In this document: positions 1-8,956 of the stretch, piece by piece
Position numbering within the stretch: the first letter of the stretch is position 1
Layout: each line of letters begins with the position of its first letter
NCBI RefSeq assembly: GCF_000784735.1
Contig: NZ_JSYG01000035.1
Location: 1-61,209, forward strand
Length of the DNA stretch: 61,209 nucleotides
Source: Dickeya undicola
Lineage (GTDB): Bacteria > Pseudomonadota > Gammaproteobacteria > Enterobacterales > Enterobacteriaceae
Direction: 5' to 3'
Notes under the pieces: model-generated
What the model was told of the DNA's origin: nothing
The model's database searches: none
Seen by the model: only the letters and a program-made list of their open reading frames with translations
Program-made: the position numbers and the translations under genes

Positions 1-13
1 CGCGAGGTGGCGT

Positions 14-41
14 ATACTACACTTTCCTCATTCAGAGTCAA
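14..41 (-). promoter_or_regulatory. rRNA operon P2 promoter
   Basis: On the minus strand there is a -35 TTGACT (36-41) and a -10 TAGTAT (14-19) with a 16-bp spacer, in the arrangement of enterobacterial rrn P2 promoters. It lies about 95 bp downstream of a matching P1. The transcript runs left, so a 16S rRNA gene should begin just beyond the window edge. That clpB adjoins an rrn operon in E. coli supports the reading. Confidence 0.88.
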
Positions 42-110
42 CGACTTTTTTTCATTTTCTCTGCCTCACACCGCGCTGGCTCATCGCCGTTGCCGTGTCA
101 GTGGAGGCGC

Positions 111-165
111 ATTATAGGGAGTTCTTCTGGCCTGACAAGACTAATTTTCAAAAAAAAACTCAACC
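111..165 (-). promoter_or_regulatory. rRNA operon P1 promoter with UP element
   Basis: On the minus strand a -35 TTGTCA (133-138) and a -10 TATAAT (111-116) are separated by 16 bp, followed by GCGCCTCCACTGACACGG, which closely matches the E. coli rrnB P1 start region. The A/T-rich run at 139-160 sits where the UP element is expected. Fis sites would lie further upstream, between P1 and clpB, but I did not identify them with confidence. Confidence 0.9.
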
Positions 166-224
166 GCTCACATTTTGAACCAAAACCCCAATTAATGACG
201 ATTTACTACCCTATCAGGCGATAA

Positions 225-255
225 ATAAAGCAAAAGCCCGGCATTAGCCGGGCTT
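225..255 (-). terminator. intrinsic terminator of clpB
   Basis: A 9-bp stem (234-242 with 247-255, loop ATTA) is followed on the minus strand by a T-rich tract. It lies 18 bp past the clpB stop and separates clpB from the rrn promoters. Confidence 0.85.
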
Positions 256-272
256 CATCATAAGAATAACGA

Positions 273-2846
273 TTACTGTCGAATCACAATCGCCTCATCA
301 TCCGCATCCAGGGTAACCGGTTTGCCAGGAACCAAAGCCCCTGACAATATCTGTTGCGCCAGCGGATTCTCAATCATCTGCTGGATGGCGCGTTTCAATG
401 GCCGGGCGCCGTACACAGGGTCAAAACCTGAGTTGCCGATCAATTCCAACGCCGCATCGGATATTGTGACGGTATAACCGCGCTCTTCCATACGTTTGTA
501 GAGCCGCTGCAACTGAATCTGCGCAATTGAAGTAATATGGTTTTTACCCAGCGGGTGAAATACCACAACTTCATCGATACGGTTGATGAACTCCGGACGG
601 AAATGATGGCTGACGACGCTCAACACCATGTCACGCATCTGGTTGTAATTCATCTCGCCGAACCGTTCCTGGATCAGATCCGAGCCCAGGTTGGAAGTCA
701 TGATAACCACCGTATTACGGAAATCCACCGTGCGGCCTTGTCCGTCAGTCAGACGCCCGTCATCTAACACCTGCAATAGAATGTTGAACACATCGGGATG
801 CGCTTTTTCCACTTCATCCAGCAGGATGACGGAATAAGGCCGGCGGCGTACCGCTTCAGTCAGATACCCACCTTCTTCATAACCGACATATCCGGGAGGT
901 GCGCCTACCAGGCGAGAAACTGAATGCTTCTCCATGAACTCGGACATATCAATACGGACCATAGCGTCATCACTATCGAACAGGAATGACGCCAGCGTCT
1001 TACACAATTCAGTTTTACCCACGCCGGTCGGCCCGAGGAACAGAAACGAGCCGATGGGACGGTTGGGGTCTGACAATCCGGCGCGGCTACGGCGAATGGA
1101 ATTGGCAACGGCTTCCACCGCTTCGTTCTGTCCAATCACGCGCTGATGCAACTCCTGCTCCATTCGCAACAGTTTTTCCCGCTCACTTTCAAGCATCCGT
1201 GAAACAGGAATACCGGTCCAGCGGGCAAGCACTTCGGCAATCTCGGCATCCGTTACCCGATTACGAAGCAAGCGCATAGTTTTGCCTTCAACCTGTGTGG
1301 CAGCGGCCAGCTGTTTTTCCAGCTCAGGAATTTTGCCGTACTGCAATTCCGACATCTGGCCTAAATCCCCCTGGCGTCTTGCCTGTTCCAGAGAAATTTT
1401 TGCCTGCTCCAGCGCCGCTTTAATATTTTGTGTGCCCGTCAGCGACGCCTTCTCGGCTTTCCACTCTTCTTCCAGTTTTGAGTATTCGCGCTCTTTCTGC
1501 TCCAGCTCGGCATTCAGAATCTCCAAACGTTTCAGGCTGGCTTCATCAGACTCTTTCTTCAACGCCTGTTGTTCCAGCTTCAACTGGATAATGCGGCGAT
1601 CAAGGCGGTCCAGCGGCTCCGGTTTGGAATCGATCTGCATACGGATACTAGATGCGGCTTCATCAATAAGATCGATCGCTTTATCCGGCAATTTCCGATC
1701 GGAAATGTACCGGTGAGATAACATGGCCGCCGCGACAATCGCCGGATCGGTGATTTGCACGTGATGATGCAGCTCATAGCGCTCTTTCAGACCGCGTAGA
1801 ATGGCGATGGTGTCTTCAACGGTCGGTTCGGCGACAAACACTTTCTGGAAACGACGCTCAAGGGCAGCATCCTTTTCAATGTATTGACGATATTCATCCA
1901 GCGTCGTCGCCCCAACACAGTGCAACTCGCCGCGCGCCAGCGCAGGCTTGAGCATGTTGCCCGCATCCATTGCGCCATCAGCCTTACCAGCACCGACCAT
2001 GGTGTGCAATTCGTCAATAAAGAGGATGACATTGCCTTCCTGTTTGGACAGGTCGTTCAGCACACCTTTCAGACGTTCCTCGAACTCACCACGGTATTTC
2101 GCTCCCGCCACCAGCGCGCCCATATCGAGCGCCAGCACGCGTTTATTCTTCAGCCCCTCAGGGACTTCGCCATTAACGATACGCTGCGCCAGCCCTTCGA
2201 CAATGGCGGTTTTCCCGACGCCAGGCTCACCGATCAAAACCGGGTTGTTTTTGGTTCTGCGCTGCAATACCTGGATGGTACGGCGGATTTCCTCATCACG
2301 GCCAATCACTGGGTCCAACTTGCCCTGTTCGGCACGCTCTGTGAGATCAATCGTGAATTTTTTCAGTGCCTGACGCTGGTCTTCGGCGCTCTGCTCGTCG
2401 ACCTGCTGCCCGCCGCGAACCTGCTCGATAGCCTGAGTGACATTCTGTTGAGTGGCGCCTGCATTTTTTAGCAGATCACCCAATGCGCTGCGCGATTCAA
2501 ACACCGCCAGCACGAATAATTCTGAAGAAATGAACGTGTCGCCCTTTTTCTGCGCCAGCTTGTCGCAGATATTGAGCGTCCGTACCAGCTCGCTGGACGG
2601 TTGAACATCGCCACCGGTGCCTTCCACCTGTGGTAATCGGCTGATTGCCTGTTCAATTTCACTTTTAAGACGGCTCACGTTTGCCCCAGCTGCTGTCAAC
2701 AACGGGCCGACAGTGCCCCCTTCCTGATTCAGAAGGGCACTCATCAAATGCAGCGGCTCAATGAATTGATGATCTCGTCCGAGGGCGAGAGATTGGGCAT
2801 CAGCGAGGGCAAGCTGGAACTTATTGGTAAGACGATCCAGACGCAT
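273..2846 (-). CDS. clpB: ClpB protein disaggregase
   Basis: Hexameric AAA+ chaperone that, with DnaK, threads and rescues aggregated proteins in the cytoplasm after heat shock. The 857-residue length equals that of E. coli ClpB. An N-terminal Clp domain (about 1-145) is followed by NBD1 with Walker [10 protein letters not shown] (near 206), a long coiled-coil middle domain (about 410-525), and NBD2 with GPTGVGKTE. The start is the ATG at 2844-2846, five bases after a strong GGGAGGAG; an in-frame ATG four codons upstream lacks such a site. Codon 149, which is a GTG internal start for short ClpB in E. coli, reads GTC here. A sigma-32 promoter precedes the gene, and pgeF and rluD lie upstream in the same direction. 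Confidence 0.98.
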   Translation of the reverse strand: MRLDRLTNKFQLALADAQSLALGRDHQFIEPLHLMSALLNQEGGTVGPLLTAAGANVSRLKSEIEQAISRLPQVEGTGGDVQPSSELVRTLNICDKLAQKKGDTFISSELFVLAVFESRSALGDLLKNAGATQQNVTQAIEQVRGGQQVDEQSAEDQRQALKKFTIDLTERAEQGKLDPVIGRDEEIRRTIQVLQRRTKNNPVLIGEPGVGKTAIVEGLAQRIVNGEVPEGLKNKRVLALDMGALVAGAKYRGEFEERLKGVLNDLSKQEGNVILFIDELHTMVGAGKADGAMDAGNMLKPALARGELHCVGATTLDEYRQYIEKDAALERRFQKVFVAEPTVEDTIAILRGLKERYELHHHVQITDPAIVAAAMLSHRYISDRKLPDKAIDLIDEAASSIRMQIDSKPEPLDRLDRRIIQLKLEQQALKKESDEASLKRLEILNAELEQKEREYSKLEEEWKAEKASLTGTQNIKAALEQAKISLEQARRQGDLGQMSELQYGKIPELEKQLAAATQVEGKTMRLLRNRVTDAEIAEVLARWTGIPVSRMLESEREKLLRMEQELHQRVIGQNEAVEAVANSIRRSRAGLSDPNRPIGSFLFLGPTGVGKTELCKTLASFLFDSDDAMVRIDMSEFMEKHSVSRLVGAPPGYVGYEEGGYLTEAVRRRPYSVILLDEVEKAHPDVFNILLQVLDDGRLTDGQGRTVDFRNTVVIMTSNLGSDLIQERFGEMNYNQMRDMVLSVVSHHFRPEFINRIDEVVVFHPLGKNHITSIAQIQLQRLYKRMEERGYTVTISDAALELIGNSGFDPVYGARPLKRAIQQMIENPLAQQILSGALVPGKPVTLDADDEAIVIRQ

Positions 2847-2888
2847 AACTCCTCCCATACATACTGGTCAAAATTGCTACTGGAGATT

Positions 2889-2916
2889 AAGTGAGGTCAT
2901 CCCTCAAAAATTCAAG
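2889..2916 (-). promoter_or_regulatory. sigma-32 (heat-shock) promoter of clpB
   Basis: On the minus strand CTTGAA (2911-2916), a 14-bp spacer and CCTCACTT (2889-2896) match the sigma-32 consensus (CTTGAA and CCCCATNT). The flanking sequence resembles that before E. coli clpB, including GAGGGATGACCTCA. Confidence 0.82.
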
Positions 2917-2980
2917 ATGATTTTGCCAGTAATAATAGAAGGAAAAACGTTAATCCTCCGGATCGTCTTAATTCAATAGG

Positions 2981-3721
2981 TTATATCAGCCAAATCAAAG
3001 TTGCCATACGTCCGGTCGTTCCATCACGTCGATAGGAGAAAAACCGGTCTGCGTCACTGACCGTACAATCGTCGCCGCCAAACACCAGGCTGACGCCAGC
3101 GGCCTGTAAACGTAAACGGGCCAACTGGTAGATATTGGCGAGAAATTTACCATTACGAGGGATAAAAGCATTATCAGCGTCAGGGTTACCCTGTAGAAAA
3201 GCCTCGCGAACCTCGCCACCGACTTCGAATTGAAGCGGACCGATCGCTGGACCCATCCATGCCAAAATATCGACCGGGCGAGCACGAAAATGGCTCAGGG
3301 TCTGCTCCAGCACCCCAGCTTGCAAACCGCGCCAGCCAGCATGTGCCGCCGCCACTTCACGACCATCGGTGGAGCAGAACAGGACCGGCAGACAATCGGC
3401 AGTCATTACCGCGCATACCCGATCCTTGCGGGTGGTATAAGCGGCATCGCCCGTCAGTGAAGCAGGCGATGTCTGATCGAGGTTAACCACCTGTGTGCCA
3501 TGCACCTGCTCCAGCCAATGCGGCATGACCGGCAATCCAGCCGCGGCGACCAGACGTTGCCGATTGTCCTGCACATGCAATGGGTCGTCTCCCACATGAT
3601 TACCCAGATTGAGCGAGCCATACGGCGCACCACTGACGCCGCCAAGACGAGTGGTGCTACAGGCCCGTACCGTCGCCGGAGCAGGCCAGTCGGGGGTTAA
3701 TATCATGCTGCCAGACGCCAT
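2981..3721 (-). CDS. pgeF: Purine nucleoside phosphorylase-type PgeF/YfiH (multicopper oxidase-fold laccase-domain protein)
   Basis: Member of the DUF152/YfiH family, reported to edit peptidoglycan precursors in E. coli by removing mis-incorporated L-Ser; relatives are zinc-dependent purine nucleoside phosphorylases. Family signatures are visible: WLEQVHG, VMTADCLPVLF, AAHAGWRGL and DRFFSYRRDGTTGRMA. The ATG at 3719-3721 gives 246 residues and is preceded by GGTGA at the rluD stop; a second ATG five codons further in (3704-3706) is an alternative. It lies 4 bp after rluD, suggesting translational coupling, as in E. coli rluD-yfiH-clpB. Confidence 0.93.
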   Translation of the reverse strand: MASGSMILTPDWPAPATVRACSTTRLGGVSGAPYGSLNLGNHVGDDPLHVQDNRQRLVAAAGLPVMPHWLEQVHGTQVVNLDQTSPASLTGDAAYTTRKDRVCAVMTADCLPVLFCSTDGREVAAAHAGWRGLQAGVLEQTLSHFRARPVDILAWMGPAIGPLQFEVGGEVREAFLQGNPDADNAFIPRNGKFLANIYQLARLRLQAAGVSLVFGGDDCTVSDADRFFSYRRDGTTGRMATLIWLI

Positions 3722-3725
3722 GTCA

Positions 3726-4703
3726 TCACCAATCAAGTTGATCTTTAAACACATCGGTATCCGCTTTTAACGCGGCAATCAGATCCACCATATCCTGCGG
3801 TAGAGGAGCGTGCCACTCCATCTCGATACCGCTGATAGGATGATAAAGGCGCAACATGGTAGCGTGCAGCGCCTGACGGTCAAAATTGCGCAGCGTCTCG
3901 ATAAATTCCTCAGAAGCGCCTTTAGGCAGACGCGGACGACCACCATACAATGGGTCGCCCACCAGCGGATGGTTGATGTGCGCCATGTGGACGCGAATCT
4001 GGTGGGTTCGGCCCGTTTCCAATCGCAAACGCAGACGGGTGTGCGCACGGAAATGCTCCATGATGCGATAATGTGTCACGGCTGGCTTTCCCATCGGGTG
4101 TACTGCCATGTGCGTACGTTTGGTGGAGTGACGGGCAATCGGCTCCTCTACTGTGCCACCTGCCGTCATCGTGCCGATCGCCACCGCTTCATATTCACGG
4201 GTAATTTCACGCGCCTGAAGCGATTCCACCAACCGGGTCTGGGCCGGTACAGTCTTGGCCACTACCATCAGACCGGTGGTGTCCTTATCCAGACGATGGA
4301 CAATCCCCGCACGCGGCACATCGACGATCTCCGGATAGTGATGCAATAGCGCGTTCAGCACGGTGCCGTCAGGATTACCAGCGCCAGGATGCACGACCAG
4401 ATCACGCGGTTTATTGATCACCAGTATGTCTTCGTCTTCATAGACGATATCCAGCGAGATCGGCTGCGCTTCCCAGCGGGCGTCTTCTTCGATCAAAGCA
4501 TCAATAGCGACAGATTCCCCGCCAAGCACTTTCTCTTTTGGTTTATCCACCATCTTGCCGTTAATCTGTACCCGTTGTTCCAAAATCCACGTTTTTATAC
4601 GTGAACGTGAATAATCAGGGAACAATTCGGCCAAAGCCTGATCTAAACGTTGGCCAAGTTGAGATTCGGCTACCGTCGCGGTGAGTTGTACTTGTTGGGA
4701 CAT
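3726..4703 (-). CDS. rluD: 23S rRNA pseudouridine synthase D
   Basis: Makes pseudouridines 1911, 1915 and 1917 in helix 69 of 23S rRNA. The 325 residues begin with an S4 RNA-binding domain (about 18-80), followed by the RluA-type catalytic domain. The active-site motif HRLDKDTTG puts the catalytic Asp at residue 139, as in E. coli RluD (326 aa). It is followed at once by pgeF and is divergent from bamD, the usual enterobacterial order. Confidence 0.97.
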   Translation of the reverse strand: MSQQVQLTATVAESQLGQRLDQALAELFPDYSRSRIKTWILEQRVQINGKMVDKPKEKVLGGESVAIDALIEEDARWEAQPISLDIVYEDEDILVINKPRDLVVHPGAGNPDGTVLNALLHHYPEIVDVPRAGIVHRLDKDTTGLMVVAKTVPAQTRLVESLQAREITREYEAVAIGTMTAGGTVEEPIARHSTKRTHMAVHPMGKPAVTHYRIMEHFRAHTRLRLRLETGRTHQIRVHMAHINHPLVGDPLYGGRPRLPKGASEEFIETLRNFDRQALHATMLRLYHPISGIEMEWHAPLPQDMVDLIAALKADTDVFKDQLDW

Positions 4704-4836
4704 AATATGCTGCTTCTTATTAACGTTGGGTTTTAACGGCGATGCCGTTTAAAATAATGTACCATTGTAGCTGGTCTTAATCGGGAGCTTAACGGACAGT
4801 TTCCCGGAAAAACACTCTGAGGATAATCAAATCGTC

Positions 4837-5571
4837 ATGACGCGTATGAAATACCTGGTGGCTGCTGCCACGTTGAGCCTGACGCTGGCTGGTTGCTCCA
4901 ATTCCAAAGATGCGGTTCCCGACCGTCCACCTTCAGAACTGTATGCCACCGCCCAGGAGAAACTGCAGGACGGCAACTTTAAAGCCGCCATCACGCAGTT
5001 GGAAGCGCTGGATAACCGTTATCCATTCGGCCCTTACTCCCAGCAAGTCCAATTGGACCTGATTTACGCCTATTACAAATCCGCCGAGTTGCCGTTGGCT
5101 CAGGCGTCGATTGATCGTTTCATCCGCCTGAACCCGACGCACCCGAACGTAGACTATGTACTTTACATGCGTGGGCTGACCAACATGGCGCAAGATGATA
5201 GTATGTTGCAAGGCTTCTTCGGCGTCGACCGTTCAGACCGTGATCCTCAGTATGCTCGTTCGGCGTTTAAAGCTTTCAACCAGTTGCTTCAGGGTTACCC
5301 GAACAGCCAATACGCCACAGACGCCAGCAAGCGCCTGGCATTCCTGAAAGAACGTCTGGCTAAGTATGAGCTTTCTGTCGCACAGTATTACACGAAACGC
5401 GGCGCTTATGTCGCCGTGGTTAACCGTGTAGAGCAAATGTTGAAGGACTATCCGGATACGCAGGCAACGCGCATCGCACTGCCGCTGATGGAAAATGCCT
5501 ATCGGGAACTGCAATTGACTGCGCAGGCCGACAAGGTAGCTAAAATCATCGCCGCCAACCCTTCCGCCTGA
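4837..5571 (+). CDS. bamD: Outer-membrane assembly lipoprotein BamD
   Basis: Essential lipoprotein of the BAM complex that works with BamA to fold beta-barrel proteins into the outer membrane. The signal peptide ends in the lipobox LAGC with the lipidated Cys at residue 20. The remainder is TPR-like helices with near-identity to E. coli BamD (for example [20 protein letters not shown] and [13 protein letters not shown]), and the 244-residue length fits. The start matches E. coli MTRMKYL; a GAGGA lies rather far upstream, and a second ATG at codon 4 is possible. Confidence 0.98.
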   Translation: MTRMKYLVAAATLSLTLAGCSNSKDAVPDRPPSELYATAQEKLQDGNFKAAITQLEALDNRYPFGPYSQQVQLDLIYAYYKSAELPLAQASIDRFIRLNPTHPNVDYVLYMRGLTNMAQDDSMLQGFFGVDRSDRDPQYARSAFKAFNQLLQGYPNSQYATDASKRLAFLKERLAKYELSVAQYYTKRGAYVAVVNRVEQMLKDYPDTQATRIALPLMENAYRELQLTAQADKVAKIIAANPSA

Positions 5572-5596
5572 AGAAACGCCTGAAACCCTATTACCA

Positions 5597-5622
5597 CGGC
5601 AACTCCGGTTGCCGTTTTTTTT
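5597..5622 (+). terminator. intrinsic terminator of bamD
   Basis: A 7-bp CGGCAAC/GTTGCCG stem with a 4-nt loop is followed by eight T residues, 25 bp after the bamD stop. Confidence 0.92.
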
Positions 5623-5788
5623 GCTCTGTTTTTCTGATCTATCGCCGGTCATCCTGAATGTAACCGGATAATCCCGCCAATACATCCAATAGATAATGGC
5701 ACAGCCCTGGCTAGGCGACAAGCGCGCCACACCGGTTCCACAAGGCCGCTCACAAATCAATTCACATGACGGAAAAGTGACCAAAAAA

Positions 5789-5830
5789 AGTGATCAAAGT
5801 CACCCACTTTGCATCGACTAGGGGTATGCT
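5789..5830 (+). promoter_or_regulatory. probable class II CRP promoter of raiA
   Basis: GTGATCAAAGTCAC (5790-5803) has CRP half-sites GTGA-N6-TCAC. A -10 TATGCT lies at 5825-5830 with no good -35. A start near 5837-5838 would centre the CRP site at about -41.5, the class II position, where CRP replaces a -35. This is inferred from spacing only. Confidence 0.6.
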
Positions 5831-5870
5831 GAATTCACCCAAGACGGAAAAGGCAGAGAGGTAAGTTTTT

Positions 5871-6206
5871 ATGACTATCAACATTACCAGTAAGCAGATG
5901 GATATTACCCCCGCAATACGTCAGCATGTCGAAGACCGTCTCAGCAAACTGGATAAATGGCAGACTCACCTGATTAATCCGCATATTATCCTGTCTAGAG
6001 AGCCGCAGGGTTTTGTGGTCGATGCCACCATCAGTACACCCAATGGCCCGTTGGTGGCCAGCGCCAAACACGAAGATATGTATACCGCTGTCAATGAACT
6101 CATCACAAAACTGGAACGACAGCTGAACAAGGTTCAACACAAAGGCGAAGCACGCCGTGCGGACAGTTGCATCAAAGATGTCAATCTGCAGGCCTCAGCA
6201 GAATAG
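5871..6206 (+). CDS. raiA: Ribosome-associated inhibitor RaiA (YfiA/pY)
   Basis: Cold-shock and stationary-phase factor that binds the 30S decoding region, blocks tRNA binding and opposes 100S dimer formation. At 111 residues it is the short HPF/RaiA type. The opening [20 protein letters not shown] and the basic central region match E. coli RaiA (113 aa). It stands alone between a bamD terminator and its own terminator, with the CRP-type promoter described separately. Confidence 0.96.
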   Translation: MTINITSKQMDITPAIRQHVEDRLSKLDKWQTHLINPHIILSREPQGFVVDATISTPNGPLVASAKHEDMYTAVNELITKLERQLNKVQHKGEARRADSCIKDVNLQASAE

Positions 6207-6268
6207 TTGGACTGGATGGCGCAACCACCGCGCATCCATTTTAATAACAAATTCTGTTTGTTGCCTGA

Positions 6269-6292
6269 AACGCGCCGCAAGGCGCGTTTTTT
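6269..6292 (+). terminator. intrinsic terminator of raiA
   Basis: AACGCGCC and GGCGCGTT pair around a GCAA loop, followed by a T run (6287-6292). Confidence 0.9.
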
Positions 6293-6349
6293 ATGGTTAA
6301 CGTTCCTCCACCCTTGATAGACCAATACATCGCTCCCGGCGATTTTGTA

Positions 6350-6378
6350 TTGACAGGATGAAAAGGCAACAGTTACCT
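6350..6378 (+). promoter_or_regulatory. pheL-pheA promoter
   Basis: A consensus -35 TTGACA (6350-6355) is followed by a 17-bp spacer and TTACCT (6373-6378). The -35 and the next bases (GGATGAAAA) align with E. coli pheLp (TTGACAGCGTGAAAA). The -10 is weaker than in E. coli. Confidence 0.72.
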
Positions 6379-6409
6379 TAATCAACATTCCCAACAAGGA
6401 TTTGATGAC

Positions 6410-6484
6410 ATGACGCCACAACCGTTCTTCTTCGTATTCTTCTTTACTCTCCCCGATGCGGGGGGCGATTTGTCGTGTGAGTAA
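6410..6484 (+). CDS. pheL: pheA operon leader peptide
   Basis: A 24-codon reading frame with AAGGA nine bases before its ATG. Codons 6-12 read FFFVFFF, so six phenylalanines in seven codons measure the charge of tRNA-Phe. E. coli PheL is 15 residues ending in FFFTFP. Here FFFTLP is followed by about nine extra codons (to CE and TAA). The terminator hairpin and pheA follow directly. Ribosome stalling at the Phe run would favour the antiterminator and pheA expression. Confidence 0.92.
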   Translation: MTPQPFFFVFFFTLPDAGGDLSCE

Positions 6485-6504
6485 GAATACGAAGACGAAC
6501 AAAA

Positions 6505-6532
6505 AAAGCCTCCTGAATCAGGAGGCTTTTTT
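6505..6532 (+). terminator. pheA attenuator terminator
   Basis: AGCCTCCT and AGGAGGCT form a stable stem around a short loop, followed by TTTTTT, 20 bp after the pheL stop and 25 bp before pheA. Its place and form are those of a transcription attenuator. Confidence 0.9.
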
Positions 6533-6557
6533 ATTGGACAGCAAACAGGTACATACC

Positions 6558-7715
6558 ATGACCGATAATCCATTACTGGCACTGCGCGAGCGCATTACCG
6601 CGCTGGATATGCAACTGCTCGAACTGTTAGCACAACGGAGGGAACTGGCGTTAGATGTAGCGCGAGCCAAACAACACTCCCATCGCCCCATTCGCGATAA
6701 AGAGCGCGAACGGGATTTACTGTCCCGGCTGGCAGAAGAAGGCAAAAAGCGGCAGCTCGACGGTCACTACATTACCCGTCTGTTCCAGTTGATTATTGAA
6801 GATTCGGTACTGACTCAACAGGCATTACTGCAGCAGCACCTCAACGCTGGCGAGTCGCACTCCGCTCGCGTCGCTTTCCTCGGCCCCAAAGGCTCTTACT
6901 CTCATTTAGCCGCCCGTCAGTATGCCGCCCGCCATTTTGACCAGATTATTGAATGCGGCTGCCAGCGTTTTCAGGACATCATTAGCCTGGTGGAAACCGG
7001 CCAGGCCGATTACGCCGTGCTGCCGATAGAAAACACCAGCTCCGGCTCAATCAACGATGTCTACGACCTGCTGCAACACACTGGGTTGTCCATTGTCGGT
7101 GAACTGACCACACCTATCGATCATTGCGTGCTGGTCGCTGTGGACACGCAGTTGGATCAGATCCAGACTGTTTACAGCCACCCACAGCCTTTCCAGCAGT
7201 GCAGCCATTTCATCAACCGTTTTCCACACTGGAAAATCGAGTACTGCGAAAGCACTGCCGCTGCGATGGCGAAGGTTGCAGAACTTAATTCACCACATGC
7301 CGCCGCGCTGGGCAGCGAAGCCGGTGGAATGCTTTATCGGTTACAGGTGCTGGAACACAATCTGGCCAATCAGGCGCAAAACATCACCCGATTCATCGTA
7401 CTGGCTCGCAAGCCGATCGATGTCACCGAACAAGTACCAGCTAAAACCACCTTAATCATGGCGACCGGACAGCAATCCGGCGCACTGGTGGAAGCGCTGC
7501 TGGTGCTGCGCGAGCATGGCATCGTAATGACAAAACTGGAGTCTCGGCCGATCAACGGCAATCCGTGGGAAGAGATGTTTTATATTGATGTGCAGGCCAA
7601 TCTGCGCAACGACAATACCCGTAAAGCGCTACAAGGTCTGGCCGCGATTACCCGCTCGCTCAAGGTACTCGGCTGCTACCCTAGCGAAAATGTGGTGCCG
7701 GTAGAACCGTCATAA
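6558..7715 (+). CDS. pheA: Bifunctional chorismate mutase/prephenate dehydratase (P-protein)
   Basis: Converts chorismate to prephenate and then to phenylpyruvate in phenylalanine synthesis. The 385 residues (E. coli 386) comprise an AroQ-type chorismate mutase (about 1-90), prephenate dehydratase (about 105-285, with GPKGSYSH and [14 protein letters not shown]) and a C-terminal ACT domain holding [10 protein letters not shown] and [15 protein letters not shown] for Phe feedback. The start is the ATG at 6558, since [10 protein letters not shown] matches E. coli; longer in-frame starts would run through the attenuator. Regulated by the upstream pheL attenuator. Convergent with tyrA. Confidence 0.98.
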   Translation: MTDNPLLALRERITALDMQLLELLAQRRELALDVARAKQHSHRPIRDKERERDLLSRLAEEGKKRQLDGHYITRLFQLIIEDSVLTQQALLQQHLNAGESHSARVAFLGPKGSYSHLAARQYAARHFDQIIECGCQRFQDIISLVETGQADYAVLPIENTSSGSINDVYDLLQHTGLSIVGELTTPIDHCVLVAVDTQLDQIQTVYSHPQPFQQCSHFINRFPHWKIEYCESTAAAMAKVAELNSPHAAALGSEAGGMLYRLQVLEHNLANQAQNITRFIVLARKPIDVTEQVPAKTTLIMATGQQSGALVEALLVLREHGIVMTKLESRPINGNPWEEMFYIDVQANLRNDNTRKALQGLAAITRSLKVLGCYPSENVVPVEPS

Positions 7716-7766
7716 CGGATGCCACATCAGAATCAGCCAGAAGATATGCTTCTGCTACTGGTAATA

Positions 7767-7800
7767 AAAAGCCACCCTCTCAGCGAGGGTGGCTTTTCAG
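7767..7800. terminator. bidirectional terminator between pheA and tyrA
   Basis: An 11-bp perfect stem (7771-7781 with 7787-7797) is flanked by an A run on one side and a T run on the other, so it can end both convergent transcripts. Confidence 0.92.
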
Positions 7801-7822
7801 AAAACCATCAACGTCGTTTGCA

Positions 7823-8944
7823 CTACTGTCGGATATCGTTCGCCTGACGCAGCAGTGTACGACTTTCCGCCATGAATCGCCGCGAATAATCACCAAACCA
7901 GTGCTCGACTTTCTTAAAGCTGCTGACAAACGCCGCTTTATCTCCTGCTTCCAGTAATGTGATCGCCTCGCCAAAACGCTGGTAGTAACGTTTGATCAGG
8001 GCCAGATTGTTCTCGGAAGACATGATAATGTCGGCATAGAGCTGCGGGTCCTGCGCGAACAACCGCCCTACCATCGCCAATTCAAGCCGGTATATCGGCG
8101 AAGAGAGCGCCAGCAATTGTTCCAGTTGTACATTTTCTTCCGCCAGATGCACACCATAAGCAAACGTTGCGAAATGGCGCAACGCCTGAATAAACGCCAT
8201 GTTTTGGTCGTGCTCCACCGCACTGGTGCGATGAAGCCGGGCCCCCCACACCTGGATCTGCTCCAGCAACCACTGGTAGGCCTCCGGCTGGCGTCCGTCA
8301 CAATATACGACGACCTGTTTGGCCAGGCTGCCGATATCCGGGCCGAACATCGGGTGTAACCCCAGCACCGGCCCTTGATGTGCCGCCAACATCGCTTGCA
8401 GCGGAGCGTTCTTGACCGATGCCAAATCCACCAAAATACAGTCATCCGGCAACCGAGGCAGACGGGCAATAACCTGTTCGGTGACATGGATTGGCACACT
8501 GACGATCACCATACCGGCATCCGCCAGCAACGTCTCCGCCTGTGGCCAGTCTTCCTGCTCCAGGATACGAACCTGATAGCCGGACAGCGTCAGCATTCTG
8601 TCAAACAGACGTCCCATCTGACCACGCCCCCCCACAATCACAATCGGGCGCAGTGAGGGGAAGAGCGTTTTAAACCCTTTGTCATTCTCGCTGGCATAGG
8701 ACTCCCGCATCACCCGACGCAGAACATCCTCAATCAAATCCGCGGGAACACCCAGCGCTTCTGCTTCCTTACGTCGTGAACTCAGCATCGCTGCTTCCCG
8801 ATCAGGCGCATAAATTGGCAAACCATAACGGCTCTTTACCTCGCCGACTTCCGCCACCAGACGTAGCCGACGCGACAACAACGCCAATAATGCTTTATCT
8901 ACCTCATCTATCTGATCACGCAATGCGGTCAGTTCAGCGACCAT
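7823..8944 (-). CDS. tyrA: Bifunctional chorismate mutase/prephenate dehydrogenase (T-protein)
   Basis: Makes 4-hydroxyphenylpyruvate from chorismate for tyrosine synthesis. Its 373 residues equal E. coli TyrA. An N-terminal AroQ mutase (about 1-90, [20 protein letters not shown]) is followed by an NAD-binding dehydrogenase domain with the glycine-rich [13 protein letters not shown] near residue 100 and conserved [10 protein letters not shown] and HFATFAYG. It is the second gene of the aroF-tyrA operon (12-bp gap) and so probably under the TyrR-type control seen before aroF. Confidence 0.98.
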   Translation of the reverse strand: MVAELTALRDQIDEVDKALLALLSRRLRLVAEVGEVKSRYGLPIYAPDREAAMLSSRRKEAEALGVPADLIEDVLRRVMRESYASENDKGFKTLFPSLRPIVIVGGRGQMGRLFDRMLTLSGYQVRILEQEDWPQAETLLADAGMVIVSVPIHVTEQVIARLPRLPDDCILVDLASVKNAPLQAMLAAHQGPVLGLHPMFGPDIGSLAKQVVVYCDGRQPEAYQWLLEQIQVWGARLHRTSAVEHDQNMAFIQALRHFATFAYGVHLAEENVQLEQLLALSSPIYRLELAMVGRLFAQDPQLYADIIMSSENNLALIKRYYQRFGEAITLLEAGDKAAFVSSFKKVEHWFGDYSRRFMAESRTLLRQANDIRQ

Positions 8945-8956
8945 CTGTTCTTCTCC

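Noticed and set aside
4780-4836. Possible sigma-E promoter before bamD (GGAAAAA...TCAAA)
   Set aside because: The -35 is poor, and the -10 would overlap the ribosome-binding region.
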